Made by a program: the position numbers and the translations under genes. A stretch of DNA of 64,000 bases from Pseudoxanthomonas sp. Root65 (GTDB lineage: Bacteria; Pseudomonadota; Gammaproteobacteria; Xanthomonadales; Xanthomonadaceae). The notes under the pieces are model-generated. The model did not search any database, was not told where the DNA came from, and was given only the letters and a program-made list of their open reading frames with translations. Each line of letters starts with the position of its first letter. Position 1 is the stretch's first letter. Below are positions 1 through 7,799 of this stretch, piece by piece. The stretch lies in assembly GCF_001427635.1 (NCBI RefSeq), contig NZ_LMHA01000001.1, forward strand, positions 2,083,133 to 2,147,132. The letters are read 5' to 3'.

Positions 1-546
1 CGCGACGTGATGCGCTGGCGGGCCCGTGCGGGCGCCATCCTCACCGGCGCCGGGACGGTGCTGGCCGACGATCCGTCGCTGACGGTGCGCTTCGGCGACG
101 ACACGGCCTTCGAGCCGCCGCTTCGGGTGGTGCTCGATCCCGGGCTGGCCACCGTGGCGCGCGGCAACGTGCGCCAGGGCGACGCGCCCACGCTCTACGT
201 GCACACCGCCGAGGCGAAGCCGCCGCGCGAGGTCGAGGTGCAGCGGGCGGTGGCGCCGGCCACCGGCAGCAACTTCGACCTGAAGGCGGTACTGGAACTG
301 CTGGCGGCGCGCGGCATCAACGAAGTACACGCCGAAGCAGGCGCCACGCTGGCGGGCGCGTTCCTGGCCGCGGGCCTGGCCGACGAGGTGCTGCTGTACG
401 TGGCGCCGGTGCTGCTGGGCGACCAGGCTCGGCCGCTGTTCGGCGGCCTGGGCATCCAGGCGATGGCAGACCGGCTGCGGCTGGAGATTGTCGACAGCCG
501 CGCGATTGGCGAAGATCACCGCCTCCTGCTGCAACCCGCCCGCTGA
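1..546 (+). CDS. ribD: RibD, reductase (C-terminal) part, 5' end outside window
   Basis: This is the NADPH-dependent reductase domain of the bifunctional riboflavin enzyme RibD, which reduces the ribosyl group of the deaminated pyrimidine intermediate in the cytosol. The frame is open from the first base and ends with a stop at 544-546, so about 181 residues are visible. The segment GAILTGAGTVLADDPSLTVR is the conserved start of the RibD_C fold, and VHAEAGATLAGAFLAAGLADE near residue 105 is the usual glycine-rich segment of the reductase. The N-terminal zinc deaminase domain must lie upstream of the window. It heads the riboflavin gene run that continues at 1705. Confidence 0.93.
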   Translation, partial: RDVMRWRARAGAILTGAGTVLADDPSLTVRFGDDTAFEPPLRVVLDPGLATVARGNVRQGDAPTLYVHTAEAKPPREVEVQRAVAPATGSNFDLKAVLELLAARGINEVHAEAGATLAGAFLAAGLADEVLLYVAPVLLGDQARPLFGGLGIQAMADRLRLEIVDSRAIGEDHRLLLQPAR

Positions 547-558
547 CCGCCCGCCAGA

Positions 559-1320
559 ATGGCTTTCAAGGATCATTTTTCCGGCGTCGCCGACGTCTAC
601 CTCGCCTCCCGCCCCACCTACCCGGAGGCGCTTTACGACGCGATCGCCGCGGCCGTCCCGGCCAGCGCGCACGTCTGGGAGCCGGGCGCCGGCAGCGGCC
701 AGGCCACGCGTGGGCTGGCGGCGCGCTTCGCCCATGTGCATGCCACCGATCCCAGCGCCGCGCAGATCGAGCGACACTGGGCCAAGGGTGAGCCGGATGA
801 CAACGTCAGTCTGGCCATCGAGGCCGCGGAAACCACCGCGCTGGCCGATGCCAGTGTGGATCTGGTGGCGGTGGCGCAGGCGCTGCACTGGTTCGACCGC
901 TACCGCTTCTTCGCCACCTGCGAGCGCGTGCTGCGGCCGGGCGGCGTGCTGGCGGCATGGACGTACCAGGACATCATCTTCGAGGACGACCTGGCCGAGG
1001 TGGCCGAGAAGGTCCGCGACGACATCGACCCGTACTGGCCGCCCGAGCGCGCCGACGTGGACATGGGCTACGGCGACTACGTGTGGCCGTTCGAGTTCGT
1101 ACCTACGCCGCGCCTGTGGCTGACCGCCGAATGGAACCTGCCCACGCTGCTGGGCTATTTCGGCAGCCTGTCCGCCACCGGCAGTTATCGCGCGGCCACC
1201 GGCGAAGACCCGGTCTACGCCCACACGCCGGCGCTGGCCGAGGTCTGGGGCGATCCGCAGCGGGTGCGCACCATGCGCTGGCCGTTGATCCTGCACCTGC
1301 GCCGGAAGCCGGCAGCCTGA
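559..1320 (+). CDS. class I SAM-dependent methyltransferase
   Basis: A 253-residue methyltransferase starting 12 bases after the ribD stop. SAM-binding motif I is VWEPGAGSGQATRGLA (about residues 38-53), followed by an acidic HATDPS strand and a VLRPGGVLAAW motif near residue 126. It resembles the UbiE/TMT1-like branch of small-molecule methyltransferases; the substrate cannot be read from the sequence. It sits between ribD and the FMN riboswitch, so it may be co-transcribed with ribD rather than with ribE. No link to flavin chemistry is shown beyond position. Confidence 0.85.
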   Translation: MAFKDHFSGVADVYLASRPTYPEALYDAIAAAVPASAHVWEPGAGSGQATRGLAARFAHVHATDPSAAQIERHWAKGEPDDNVSLAIEAAETTALADASVDLVAVAQALHWFDRYRFFATCERVLRPGGVLAAWTYQDIIFEDDLAEVAEKVRDDIDPYWPPERADVDMGYGDYVWPFEFVPTPRLWLTAEWNLPTLLGYFGSLSATGSYRAATGEDPVYAHTPALAEVWGDPQRVRTMRWPLILHLRRKPAA

Positions 1321-1402
1321 GCCGACGGAACGCTCCGTTCAGAGCCCCCGCCGGAACGGGCGTGTAAACTGCGCCAGCCGGTCCGCCGGCACACCACCAA
1401 CG

Positions 1403-1568
1403 ACGTCTTCAGGGCGGGGTGCGATTCCCCACCGGCGGTAGGTCGCCCAGCGACGAGCCCGCGAGCGCCTTGGGCAGCCTGCGAGTTCCTCGCGCAGGTT
1501 GCCGAAGGGTCAGCAGATCCGGTCCGATGCCGGAGCCGACGGTCATAGTCCGGATGAAAGAAGACGGC
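1403..1568 (+). ncRNA. FMN riboswitch (RFN element)
   Basis: The conserved RFN blocks are all present in order: AGGGCGGGGTGCGATTCCCC at 1411-1430, ACCGGCGGTA at 1431-1440, GAGCCCGCGAGCGCC near 1455-1469, AGCAGATCCGGTCCGATGCC around 1512-1531 and the closing CGGATGAAAGAAGACG ending about 1565. FMN binding to this aptamer normally lowers expression of the downstream riboflavin genes, here ribE and probably ribB-ribH. The edges are judged from the outer P1 stem and may be off by a few bases. Confidence 0.95.
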
Positions 1569-1683
1569 ATCGCCGACCTGCGCGCACGCGCGGCGTCGTG
1601 CGCTTGCCTTCGCGCCCCGGAGGCGTCTCCGCGTTGATCGAGAGACGTCCCATGCCTTCCATGCTCCCCCATGCTTTCCCCGT

Positions 1684-1697
1684 CCTCCTTGCGGAGG
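1684..1697 (+). promoter_or_regulatory. hairpin sequestering the ribE ribosome binding site
   Basis: CCTCC (1684-1688) can pair with GGAGG (1693-1697) across a TTGC loop. GGAGG is the Shine-Dalgarno sequence for the ribE ATG at 1705, so the stem would hide it. A second stem (GCGTCTC near 1623 with GAGACGT near 1642) lies between aptamer and this hairpin. Together they suggest that the FMN riboswitch acts on translation initiation; no U-tract terminator is seen before ribE. The pairing is visible; the mechanism is inferred. Confidence 0.65.
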
Positions 1698-1704
1698 CCT
1701 GCTG

Positions 1705-2298
1705 ATGTTCACCGGCATCATCGAAGGCGTTGGTCGCATCGCCGCGCTGGAGCCTGTGGGCGGCGACGTCCGCCTGACGGTGTCGGTCGGCTCGCTGCCG
1801 TTCGACGCCGTGCAGCTCGGCGAGAGCATCGCGGTGAACGGCGTGTGCCTGACCGTGATCGCGTTCGACGCATCCACCTTCCAGGCCGATGCGTCCACCG
1901 AGACGCTGTCGCTGACCACTCTGGGTGGGCTGAAGGAAGGCGCCCTGGTGAACCTGGAGCGCGCCATGCGCCCGACCGACCGCCTGGGCGGTCATCTGGT
2001 CAGCGGCCATGTCGACGGCGTCGGCCGCGTGCTGTCCGTGCACGACGACGCGCGCGCGCAGCGCTGGCGCTTCGCCGTCCCGGCGCCGCTGCTGAAGTAC
2101 ATCGCGAAGAAGGGCTCGATCTGCGTGGACGGCGTCAGCCTGACCGTCAACGAAGTGGACGGCGAGGGTTTCGAGGTCGCGCTGATTCCACATACCGTCT
2201 CGCACACCGCGTTTTCGCAGACCGTCGTCGGCGATGCGGTGAACCTGGAGATCGACCTGGTGGCGCGCTACGTGGAGCGTTTGCTCGGCGCGCGCTGA
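1705..2298 (+). CDS. ribE: riboflavin synthase alpha subunit
   Basis: Riboflavin synthase converts two molecules of 6,7-dimethyl-8-ribityllumazine into riboflavin plus a pyrimidine that is recycled. The 197-residue protein begins MFTGIIEGVG, the invariant N-terminus of the family, and contains the two duplicated lumazine-binding barrels: one with VNGVCLTV (about residues 48-55) and HLVSGHVDGVG, the second with VDGVSLTV (about 144-151) and a HTVSHTAF segment. The length is usual for proteobacterial enzymes. It lies directly after the FMN riboswitch and before ribB and ribH. Confidence 0.97.
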   Translation: MFTGIIEGVGRIAALEPVGGDVRLTVSVGSLPFDAVQLGESIAVNGVCLTVIAFDASTFQADASTETLSLTTLGGLKEGALVNLERAMRPTDRLGGHLVSGHVDGVGRVLSVHDDARAQRWRFAVPAPLLKYIAKKGSICVDGVSLTVNEVDGEGFEVALIPHTVSHTAFSQTVVGDAVNLEIDLVARYVERLLGAR

Positions 2299-2330
2299 GC
2301 GGCATCCACGACCCGCACGCCACGCCTCAC

Positions 2331-2437
2331 CGTCATCCCAGCGAACGCTGGGATCCATCTTGATCCTGATTCTTTGATCTGCCCTGACAGCGAAGGCACA
2401 ACCTCAACGTGGCTCCCGGCGTTCGCCGGGATGACGA
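2331..2437. repeat. paired inverted intergenic repeat (GTCATCCC type)
   Basis: Between ribE and ribB two palindromic units face each other: CGTCATCCCAGCGAACGCTG from 2331 and, near 2411-2436, its inverted counterpart ending CGCCGGGATGACG. Each unit can form a hairpin (CCCAGCG-AA-CGCTGGG; CCCGGCG-TT-CGCCGGG) and the two can pair with each other. The same family occurs at 61979-62082. It lies inside the presumed rib operon and falls in an in-frame upstream extension of ribB that is not believed to be coding. Confidence 0.8.
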
Positions 2438-2487
2438 CGTTTTCTTCCGTCAGACGATCCCTCTTCCGTTATCCGAGTACCGAACCC

Positions 2488-3582
2488 ATGTCTTTTTCGC
2501 CCATCCCCGAGCTGCTGGAAGAGATCCGCAACGGCCGCATGGTCGTCATCGTCGACGACGAGGACCGCGAGAACGAGGGCGACCTGATCATGGCCGCCGA
2601 GCTGGTCAAGCCCTCGGACATCAACTTCATGGTCACGCATGCGCGTGGCCTGGTCTGCCTGTCGCTGACACGCGAGCGCTGCGCGCAGCTGGGCCTGGCG
2701 CCGATGGTGCAGACCAATACCGCGCAGTTCCACACCAACTTCACCGTCAGCATCGAAGCGGCCGAAGGCGTCACCACCGGCATCTCCGCCTACGACCGCG
2801 CTCATACCGTGCGCACGGCGGTGCGTCCGGACGCGAAGCCGAGCGATCTGAGCCAGCCGGGCCATATCTTCCCGCTGATCGCCCAGCCCGGCGGCGTGTT
2901 GACCCGCGCCGGCCACACCGAAGCCGCCAGCGACCTGCCGTTGCTGGCCGGGCTGGAGCCGGCCGGCGTGCTGGTGGAAGTGCTGAATCCCGACGGCAGC
3001 ATGGCGCGGCGCCCGCAGCTGGAGGTGTTCGCGCGCGAGCATGGGCTGAAGATGGGTTCGATCGCCGACCTGATCGCCTACCGTCTGGCCACCGAACACA
3101 CGGTGGAGCGCATCGACGAACGCGCCATCGAGACCGAGTTCGGTCCGTTCCGGCTGGTCACCTACCGCGACCGCATCGCCCACGACCTGCACTTCGCCCT
3201 GGTCCGCGGCACGCCGGACAAGGCCACGCCCACGCTGGTACGCGTGCAGGTGGAGAACCCGCTGAGCGACCTGCTGCATTGGCGGCGCGACGACTTCGGC
3301 GTGCACGCCACCGATGCGCTGCGTGCGATCGCCGCCGAAGGGCAGGGCGTGATGGTGGTGCTGTCCGAACCGCGCAACGCCGACGCCCTGCTGGCGCGAT
3401 TGCGCAAGCAGCCCGAGGTGGCGGCCAACGCCAAGGACGTGGGCCAGTGGCGTCGCAACGGCGCCGGTGCACAGATCCTGGCCGACCTCGGCCTGGGGCG
3501 GTTGCGCGTGCTGGGCACGCCGCGCCGGCAGGTCGGCCTGGCCGGCTTCGGCCTGGACGTGGTTGAGTACGTCCAGCCCTGA
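2488..3582 (+). CDS. ribB: 3,4-dihydroxy-2-butanone-4-phosphate synthase with degenerate GTP cyclohydrolase II domain (RibBX type)
   Basis: The N-terminal half makes 3,4-dihydroxy-2-butanone 4-phosphate from ribulose 5-phosphate for lumazine synthesis. It shows the acidic loop DDEDRENEGDL (about residues 26-36), HARGLVCLSL and HTEAASDLPLLAG. The C-terminal half (about 205-364) is homologous to GTP cyclohydrolase II but contains no cysteine at all, so the three zinc-ligand cysteines of that enzyme are missing and GTP cyclohydrolase activity is not expected. This hybrid is known in many Proteobacteria as RibBX. The frame is open further upstream, but ATG 2488 gives the standard MSFSPIPELLEEIRNGRM start; the extension reads through a repeat. 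Confidence 0.93.
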   Translation: MSFSPIPELLEEIRNGRMVVIVDDEDRENEGDLIMAAELVKPSDINFMVTHARGLVCLSLTRERCAQLGLAPMVQTNTAQFHTNFTVSIEAAEGVTTGISAYDRAHTVRTAVRPDAKPSDLSQPGHIFPLIAQPGGVLTRAGHTEAASDLPLLAGLEPAGVLVEVLNPDGSMARRPQLEVFAREHGLKMGSIADLIAYRLATEHTVERIDERAIETEFGPFRLVTYRDRIAHDLHFALVRGTPDKATPTLVRVQVENPLSDLLHWRRDDFGVHATDALRAIAAEGQGVMVVLSEPRNADALLARLRKQPEVAANAKDVGQWRRNGAGAQILADLGLGRLRVLGTPRRQVGLAGFGLDVVEYVQP

Positions 3583-3645
3583 CCTGCCGGAACGGACCCG
3601 CCACCGCCCCGGCTGGTAGACTCTCCACCCCCCAAGGAACCCGCC

Positions 3646-4113
3646 ATGTCCCACTACGAAGGCGATCTGAGCGCGCCCGCAGGCGCCCGCTTCGCGATCA
3701 TCGCCAGCCGCTGGAACCCGCGCATCACCGATGTGCTGGTCGCCGGCGCGCGCCAGAGCCTGGCCGGCAACGGCGTCGGCGAGGAGGCGATCGACGTGGT
3801 GCGCGTGCCCGGTGCCTGGGAAATCCCGCTGGCCGCCGCACGGCTGGCCGCGGCGGGCGACCATGCCGCCATCATCGCGCTGGGCTGCGTCATCCGTGGC
3901 GACACGCGCCACTACGAGCATGTCGCCGACGGTTGCGCCGACGGCCTGATGCGGGTGCAGCTGGACACCGGCGTGCCGGTGCTCAACGGCGTGCTGGCGG
4001 TGGAACGCATCGAGGATGCTGAAGCGCGCGCCGGCGGCAGCCATGGCAACAAGGGCGAAGAAGCCGCGCTCGCCGCCATCGAGATGGCGCACCTGCTCGG
4101 CCAGCTGGCCTGA
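3646..4113 (+). CDS. ribH: 6,7-dimethyl-8-ribityllumazine synthase
   Basis: Condenses the ribB product with the ribitylamino-pyrimidine to give lumazine, the substrate of RibE. The 155-residue protein has the family landmarks [16 protein letters not shown] (phosphate and pyrimidine site, about residues 25-40), [11 protein letters not shown] (about 56-66) and [19 protein letters not shown] with the catalytic His-Tyr-Glu-His stretch near residue 88. A purine-rich CAAGGAAC lies just before ATG 3646. It follows ribB by 63 bases and precedes nusB, the usual order in gammaproteobacteria. Confidence 0.97.
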   Translation: MSHYEGDLSAPAGARFAIIASRWNPRITDVLVAGARQSLAGNGVGEEAIDVVRVPGAWEIPLAAARLAAAGDHAAIIALGCVIRGDTRHYEHVADGCADGLMRVQLDTGVPVLNGVLAVERIEDAEARAGGSHGNKGEEAALAAIEMAHLLGQLA

Positions 4114-4156
4114 TGTTCCGCCAACCCCCCGTACACCCCGCAGTCCAGGAGCCGAC

Positions 4157-4624
4157 GTGAGCCGACATCAACATCCCCACCGCAAGGACGGCGTCGATCC
4201 GGTCACGCGTGCGCGTGCGCGCCGCCGTGCGCTGCAGGCCGTGTATGCGTGGCAGATGTCGGGTGGCGAAGTCGGCCAGGTCATCGCGCAGTTCGCGCAC
4301 GAGCAGGCGCACGAGATCGCCGACCTCGAGTACTTCGAGGACTTGGTGCGCGGCGTCGTCCGCCATCGCGCGTCGCTGGACGAGGCCCTGCTGCCGTTCC
4401 TCGACCGCACGGTGGAGGAAGTCGATCCCATCGAACGCGCGGTGCTCCGCATCGCCGCCTACGAACTGATCCATCGCATCGACGTGCCGTACCGCGTAGT
4501 GCTGAACGAGGCCATCGAGACCGCCAAGCGTTTCGGTTCCGAGCATGGGCATACCTACGTCAACGGCGTGCTCGACCACGCCGCCGTCGCATGGCGCCCT
4601 GCCGAGGCGCAGGCACGGCGCTGA
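4157..4624 (+). CDS. nusB: transcription antitermination factor NusB
   Basis: NusB binds boxA RNA with NusE (S10) and supports antitermination in rRNA operons. The 155-residue product from GTG 4157 reads VSRHQHPHRKDGVDPVTRAR and then the classic ARRRALQAVYAWQMSGG helix. Later conserved stretches are LDRTVEEVDPIERAVLRIAAYEL and RVVLNEAIETAKRFG. An open extension upstream overlaps ribH and is not used; the GTG follows CAGGAGCC. The rib-nusB-thiL neighbourhood is conserved in gammaproteobacteria. Confidence 0.95.
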   Translation: MSRHQHPHRKDGVDPVTRARARRRALQAVYAWQMSGGEVGQVIAQFAHEQAHEIADLEYFEDLVRGVVRHRASLDEALLPFLDRTVEEVDPIERAVLRIAAYELIHRIDVPYRVVLNEAIETAKRFGSEHGHTYVNGVLDHAAVAWRPAEAQARR

Positions 4625-4625
4625 C

Positions 4626-4877
4626 GTGTCGGGCGGCGACGCGCGTTTTCCCGCCGACGAACGCGAGGCGCTGCTGGCGCTGAAGGGCGTCGGCCCGACC
4701 GTCGTGCAACGGCTGGAGCAGATGGGCATCGCCTCGCTGCGGCAACTGGCCGCCGCCGAGGCTTCCGGGATCGTCGCCAGTGCGGCCGGTCTGACCGGCG
4801 CTTCGTGCTGGAAGAACAGCCCGCAGGCGCGTGCGGCGATCCAGGTCGCCATCGACCTGGCGCGTTCGCGCGGCTGA
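4626..4877 (+). CDS. small helix-hairpin-helix domain protein
   Basis: An 83-residue protein starting at GTG 4626, one base after the nusB stop, with no room for its own promoter. Its core, ALLALKGVGPTVVQRLEQMG (about residues 16-35), is a helix-hairpin-helix motif as used for sequence-independent DNA binding. It resembles the small Cdd1/pathogenicity-locus HhH family; I do not know a proven function. The end is 7 bases before thiL, so it is likely translated from the same message as nusB and thiL. Confidence 0.75.
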   Translation: MSGGDARFPADEREALLALKGVGPTVVQRLEQMGIASLRQLAAAEASGIVASAAGLTGASCWKNSPQARAAIQVAIDLARSRG

Positions 4878-4884
4878 CCACGTG

Positions 4885-5838
4885 ATGGCGACCGGCGAAT
4901 TCGACCTGATCGCCCGCATCCGTGCCCGCGCGGGGACGCGCGACGACGTGGTGCTCGGCATCGGTGACGACGCGGCCCTGTTGGCGCCACCGCTGGGCCT
5001 GCAACTCGTGGTCACCGCCGACACCTTGAATGCCGGTATCCATTTTCCCCACGACAGCGTACCGGCTGACATCGGCTGGAAATCGCTGGCCGTGAACCTG
5101 TCCGATCTCGCCGCGATGGGCGCCGCGCCCGCCTGGTGCACGCTCTCGCTGTCGTTGCCGCACTCGGATGCGGCGTGGATCGACGGCTTCCTCGATGGGT
5201 TCCTTGATCTGGCGGAGCGTCATGGCATCGCGCTGGTCGGCGGCGATACCACGCGCGGTCCGCTGTCGATCTCGGTGACGGCGATGGGGCTGGTCGAGCC
5301 CGGTCGCGCCCTGCGTCGCGATGGCGCGCGCGTGGGTGATGACGTGTGGGTGACCGGCACGCTCGGCGATGCGGCGGGTGGTCTGGCGCGATGGTCTGGC
5401 GAGACGGTCCCTGCGCTGCGTGCGCGGCTGGACCGTCCATCGCCACGCGTGGACGCAGGTCGCGCGTTGCGAGGCATCGCCACCGCCTGCGTCGATGTCT
5501 CCGACGGCCTGCTGGCCGATCTTGGCCACATCGCATCGCGCAGCGGCGTGGGTGCGCAGGTCGCTGTCGATGCCTTGCCGATGTCGGAGGCCTTGCGCGC
5601 GGCGTTCGATGAAGCGACCCGCACCGCATTGCAGGCCAGCGGTGGCGACGACTACGAGCTGTGCTTCAGCGCGCCGGCGGATGCGCGCGACCGCGTGGAA
5701 GCGCTCTCATCGCAGCTCGGCCTGCAGATCACCCGTATCGGCCGCATGGCGGCGGGGGAAGGTGTGCAGGCGGTGCATGCCGATGGCCGGCCATGGTCGT
5801 CGGAGCGCCGCGGTTACGACCACTTCGCAGCACCGTGA
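4885..5838 (+). CDS. thiL: thiamine-monophosphate kinase
   Basis: ThiL phosphorylates thiamine monophosphate to the active cofactor thiamine diphosphate. The 317-residue protein starts MATGEFDLIARIRARAG and contains GIGDDAALLAPP (about residues 28-39), the metal-binding VTADTLNAGIHF segment, SDLAAMGAAPAW, LVGGDTTRGPLSISVTAMG and, in the C-terminal PurM-like domain, VDVSDGLLADLGHIA and GGDDYELCF. GTG 4882 directly upstream is an alternative start. Placement after nusB is the common arrangement. Confidence 0.95.
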   Translation: MATGEFDLIARIRARAGTRDDVVLGIGDDAALLAPPLGLQLVVTADTLNAGIHFPHDSVPADIGWKSLAVNLSDLAAMGAAPAWCTLSLSLPHSDAAWIDGFLDGFLDLAERHGIALVGGDTTRGPLSISVTAMGLVEPGRALRRDGARVGDDVWVTGTLGDAAGGLARWSGETVPALRARLDRPSPRVDAGRALRGIATACVDVSDGLLADLGHIASRSGVGAQVAVDALPMSEALRAAFDEATRTALQASGGDDYELCFSAPADARDRVEALSSQLGLQITRIGRMAAGEGVQAVHADGRPWSSERRGYDHFAAP

Positions 5839-5851
5839 ACATGCCTGTGGA

Positions 5852-5996
5852 TGTGGGAGCGACGTAAGTCGCGATCGCTCCACGCTGGCAATACCGCCTG
5901 CAGCAACGAAAACGCGCCGCAGCGCACGCGCAACGGGAATGACCGGGTCTTCGCGCAGAGGTTGGGCCCACGATCGCGACTTACGTCGCTCCCACA
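5852..5996. repeat. inverted pair of TGTGGGAGCGACGTAAGTCG repeats
   Basis: A 26-base unit beginning TGTGGGAGCGACGTAAGTCG at 5852-5877 is repeated as its exact reverse complement at 5971-5996, about 93 bases apart. Each unit holds the self-complementary core GCGACGTAAGTCGC. It fills the gap between the convergent genes thiL and the FAD oxidoreductase. A third copy lies at 11853. Such units are abundant in Xanthomonadaceae chromosomes. Confidence 0.85.
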
Positions 5997-6000
5997 GTAT

Positions 6001-7386
6001 TCATCCCGCGCGCGGCGGCAGCACCTTGCCGGGGTTGAGGATGCCATCGGGATCCAGCGCAGCCTTTACTGCGCGCATGGCGTCGAGCGTGGCGGCGTTG
6101 AATGCATCGGCCATGAAGTCGCGCTTGCTCAGGCCGATGCCGTGTTCGCCTGACAGCGTGCCACCCAGCGCCAGTACCTGCGCGAAGACCTTCGGCAGCG
6201 CGGCATGCGCGCGTGCGGTTTCGGCGGCGTCGCCATCGTCGTACATGATGTTGACGTGCAGGTTCCCGTTGCCGGCATGGCCGAACACGACGATGGGCAG
6301 CGTCGCATCGCGCGACAGCGCTTCCATTGCCCCCACCAGGTCCGGAATGCGCGAGACCGGCACCACCACGTCTTCGTTGATCTTGCCGGGCCGGATGGTG
6401 CGCAGCGCCGGCGACAGCGCGCGCCGCGCCGCCCACAGGCGGTCGCGCGCGGCACCGTCCTGCGCCACATCCAGCGCGAGCATGCCATCGCCTTCGGCGG
6501 CATCGGCGAGCGCCTGCAGCGCGTAGGGCAGGGTGTCGTCGTCGCCGTCGGCTTCGACCAGCAGCATGGCGCCCGCCTCGGGGACGTCGCTGCCGTTGCG
6601 GCGGATCAGCGCGATGGCGCTGCGGTCCATGAACTCCAGCATCGTCGGCGTCGCCGGTCGCGCCATGATCCGCGAGACCGCGGCCGCCGCCGTGGCGGCG
6701 TCGCGGTAGAGCACGCGCAGTCCTGCCTGCGCCCGTGGCCTGGGTGCGAGCTTGAGCGTGGCTTCGACGATCAGCGCCAGTGTGCCCTCGCTGCCGACGA
6801 GCAGGTGGGTGAGGTCGTAGCCGGTGGCGTCCTTGGTGTAGGCGCCGCCGCAGCGGATCAGCTCGCCCGCACCGGTCACGGCGACGATGCCGAGCACGTT
6901 GTCGCGCGCGGTGCCGTACTTCACCGCGCGCGGGCCGCCGGCATTGGTGGCGAGATTGCCGCCGACGCTGCAGAGCTCGGCGCTGGAAGGGTCGGGTGGC
7001 CAGAACAGGCCGTGCGGCGCCAGCGCCTGCTGCAGTTCGCCATTCAGTACGCCCGGCTGCACCACCACGCAGCGGTCGGCGGCGCGGATGTCGACGATGC
7101 GGTCCATGCGCGCGAACGACACCACCACGCCGCCCTGCGTCGGCACGGCCGCCCCGGTCGTGCCGGTGCCCGCGCCACGCGCGACGATCGGTACGCAGTG
7201 CGCGCGGCACAGGCGGACCAGCGCGACGACGTCGTCCTGCGTGCGCGGCAACGCCACGGCCGCCGGCATCGTCCAGCGCCGTGAATCGTCGCCGCCGAAC
7301 GGGCGGCAGGCTTCGCCGGTCAGCCAGCCATCGCCGAGCCGGGTCGACATCGCATCGTGCAGGGCGGGAGGAAGGCGTTCGTCCAT
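6001..7386 (-). CDS. FAD-binding oxidoreductase, GlcD / D-lactate dehydrogenase family
   Basis: A 461-residue flavoprotein predicted to oxidise a D-2-hydroxy acid (glycolate, D-lactate or D-2-hydroxyglutarate). The N-terminal PCMH-type FAD domain shows PIVARGAGTGTTGAAVPTQG (about residues 60-79) and CSVGGNLATNAGGPRAVKYG. The C-terminal FAD-oxidase_C domain has the metal-site histidines in VFGHAGNGNLHVN and the ending motif SGEHGIGLSKRDFM. ATG 7386 is chosen because it gives MDERLPPALHDAMSTRLGDG; the open frame upstream has no family similarity. No iron-sulfur partner subunit is adjacent, so it may work alone. The substrate cannot be assigned. Confidence 0.85.
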   Translation of the reverse strand: MDERLPPALHDAMSTRLGDGWLTGEACRPFGGDDSRRWTMPAAVALPRTQDDVVALVRLCRAHCVPIVARGAGTGTTGAAVPTQGGVVVSFARMDRIVDIRAADRCVVVQPGVLNGELQQALAPHGLFWPPDPSSAELCSVGGNLATNAGGPRAVKYGTARDNVLGIVAVTGAGELIRCGGAYTKDATGYDLTHLLVGSEGTLALIVEATLKLAPRPRAQAGLRVLYRDAATAAAAVSRIMARPATPTMLEFMDRSAIALIRRNGSDVPEAGAMLLVEADGDDDTLPYALQALADAAEGDGMLALDVAQDGAARDRLWAARRALSPALRTIRPGKINEDVVVPVSRIPDLVGAMEALSRDATLPIVVFGHAGNGNLHVNIMYDDGDAAETARAHAALPKVFAQVLALGGTLSGEHGIGLSKRDFMADAFNAATLDAMRAVKAALDPDGILNPGKVLPPRAG

Positions 7387-7409
7387 CGCGCCATTGTAGG
7401 TGCCGTCGA

Positions 7410-7799
7410 TCAGATCTCGTCGGCCCTGAAGGCATCGCGGATCCACTCGAGACGCGGCGATGCCGGATCGCCCTGCGCATCGATCACGTCGAACCGGCAC
7501 GGTGCGTCGGCGAGTGCCGGATGGTCCTGCAGGAAGCGCTGCGCCGCGTGTACCAGCCGCCGGCGCTTGCCGATGTCGATGGACGCCATGCCGCCGCCGA
7601 AGGCCTGCGACTGGCGGTAGCGCACTTCGACGAACACCACCGCAGGCGTGCCCCGCTGCGTCGCGTCCAGCATCACCAGGTCCAGCTCGCCGCCGCGATA
7701 GTTCGCGTTGGCCGCAATGCCCGTCAGTCCGGCGCGCCGCAACAGCTCGCGCGCGGCGATTTCGACGGCGTGCCCGCGTGCGCGGCGATCAACCGCCAT
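7410..7799 (-). CDS. yraN: YraN family (UPF0102) nuclease-like protein
   Basis: A 129-residue member of the UPF0102 family, which has a restriction-endonuclease-like fold. It shows [14 protein letters not shown], the acidic [10 protein letters not shown] (about residues 43-52) and [16 protein letters not shown], matching the usual GEIDLI...VFVEVK core. ATG 7799 lies inside the end of the LpoA-like gene (11-base overlap), which argues for co-translation. The lpoA-yraN-rsmI neighbourhood is conserved in gammaproteobacteria. The physiological role of YraN is unknown. Confidence 0.88.
   Translation of the reverse strand: MAVDRRARGHAVEIAARELLRRAGLTGIAANANYRGGELDLVMLDATQRGTPAVVFVEVRYRQSQAFGGGMASIDIGKRRRLVHAAQRFLQDHPALADAPCRFDVIDAQGDPASPRLEWIRDAFRADEI

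Noticed and set aside
2374..2487. N-terminal extension of RibB
   Set aside because: The extension reads through an intergenic repeat; ATG 2488 gives the standard family start.
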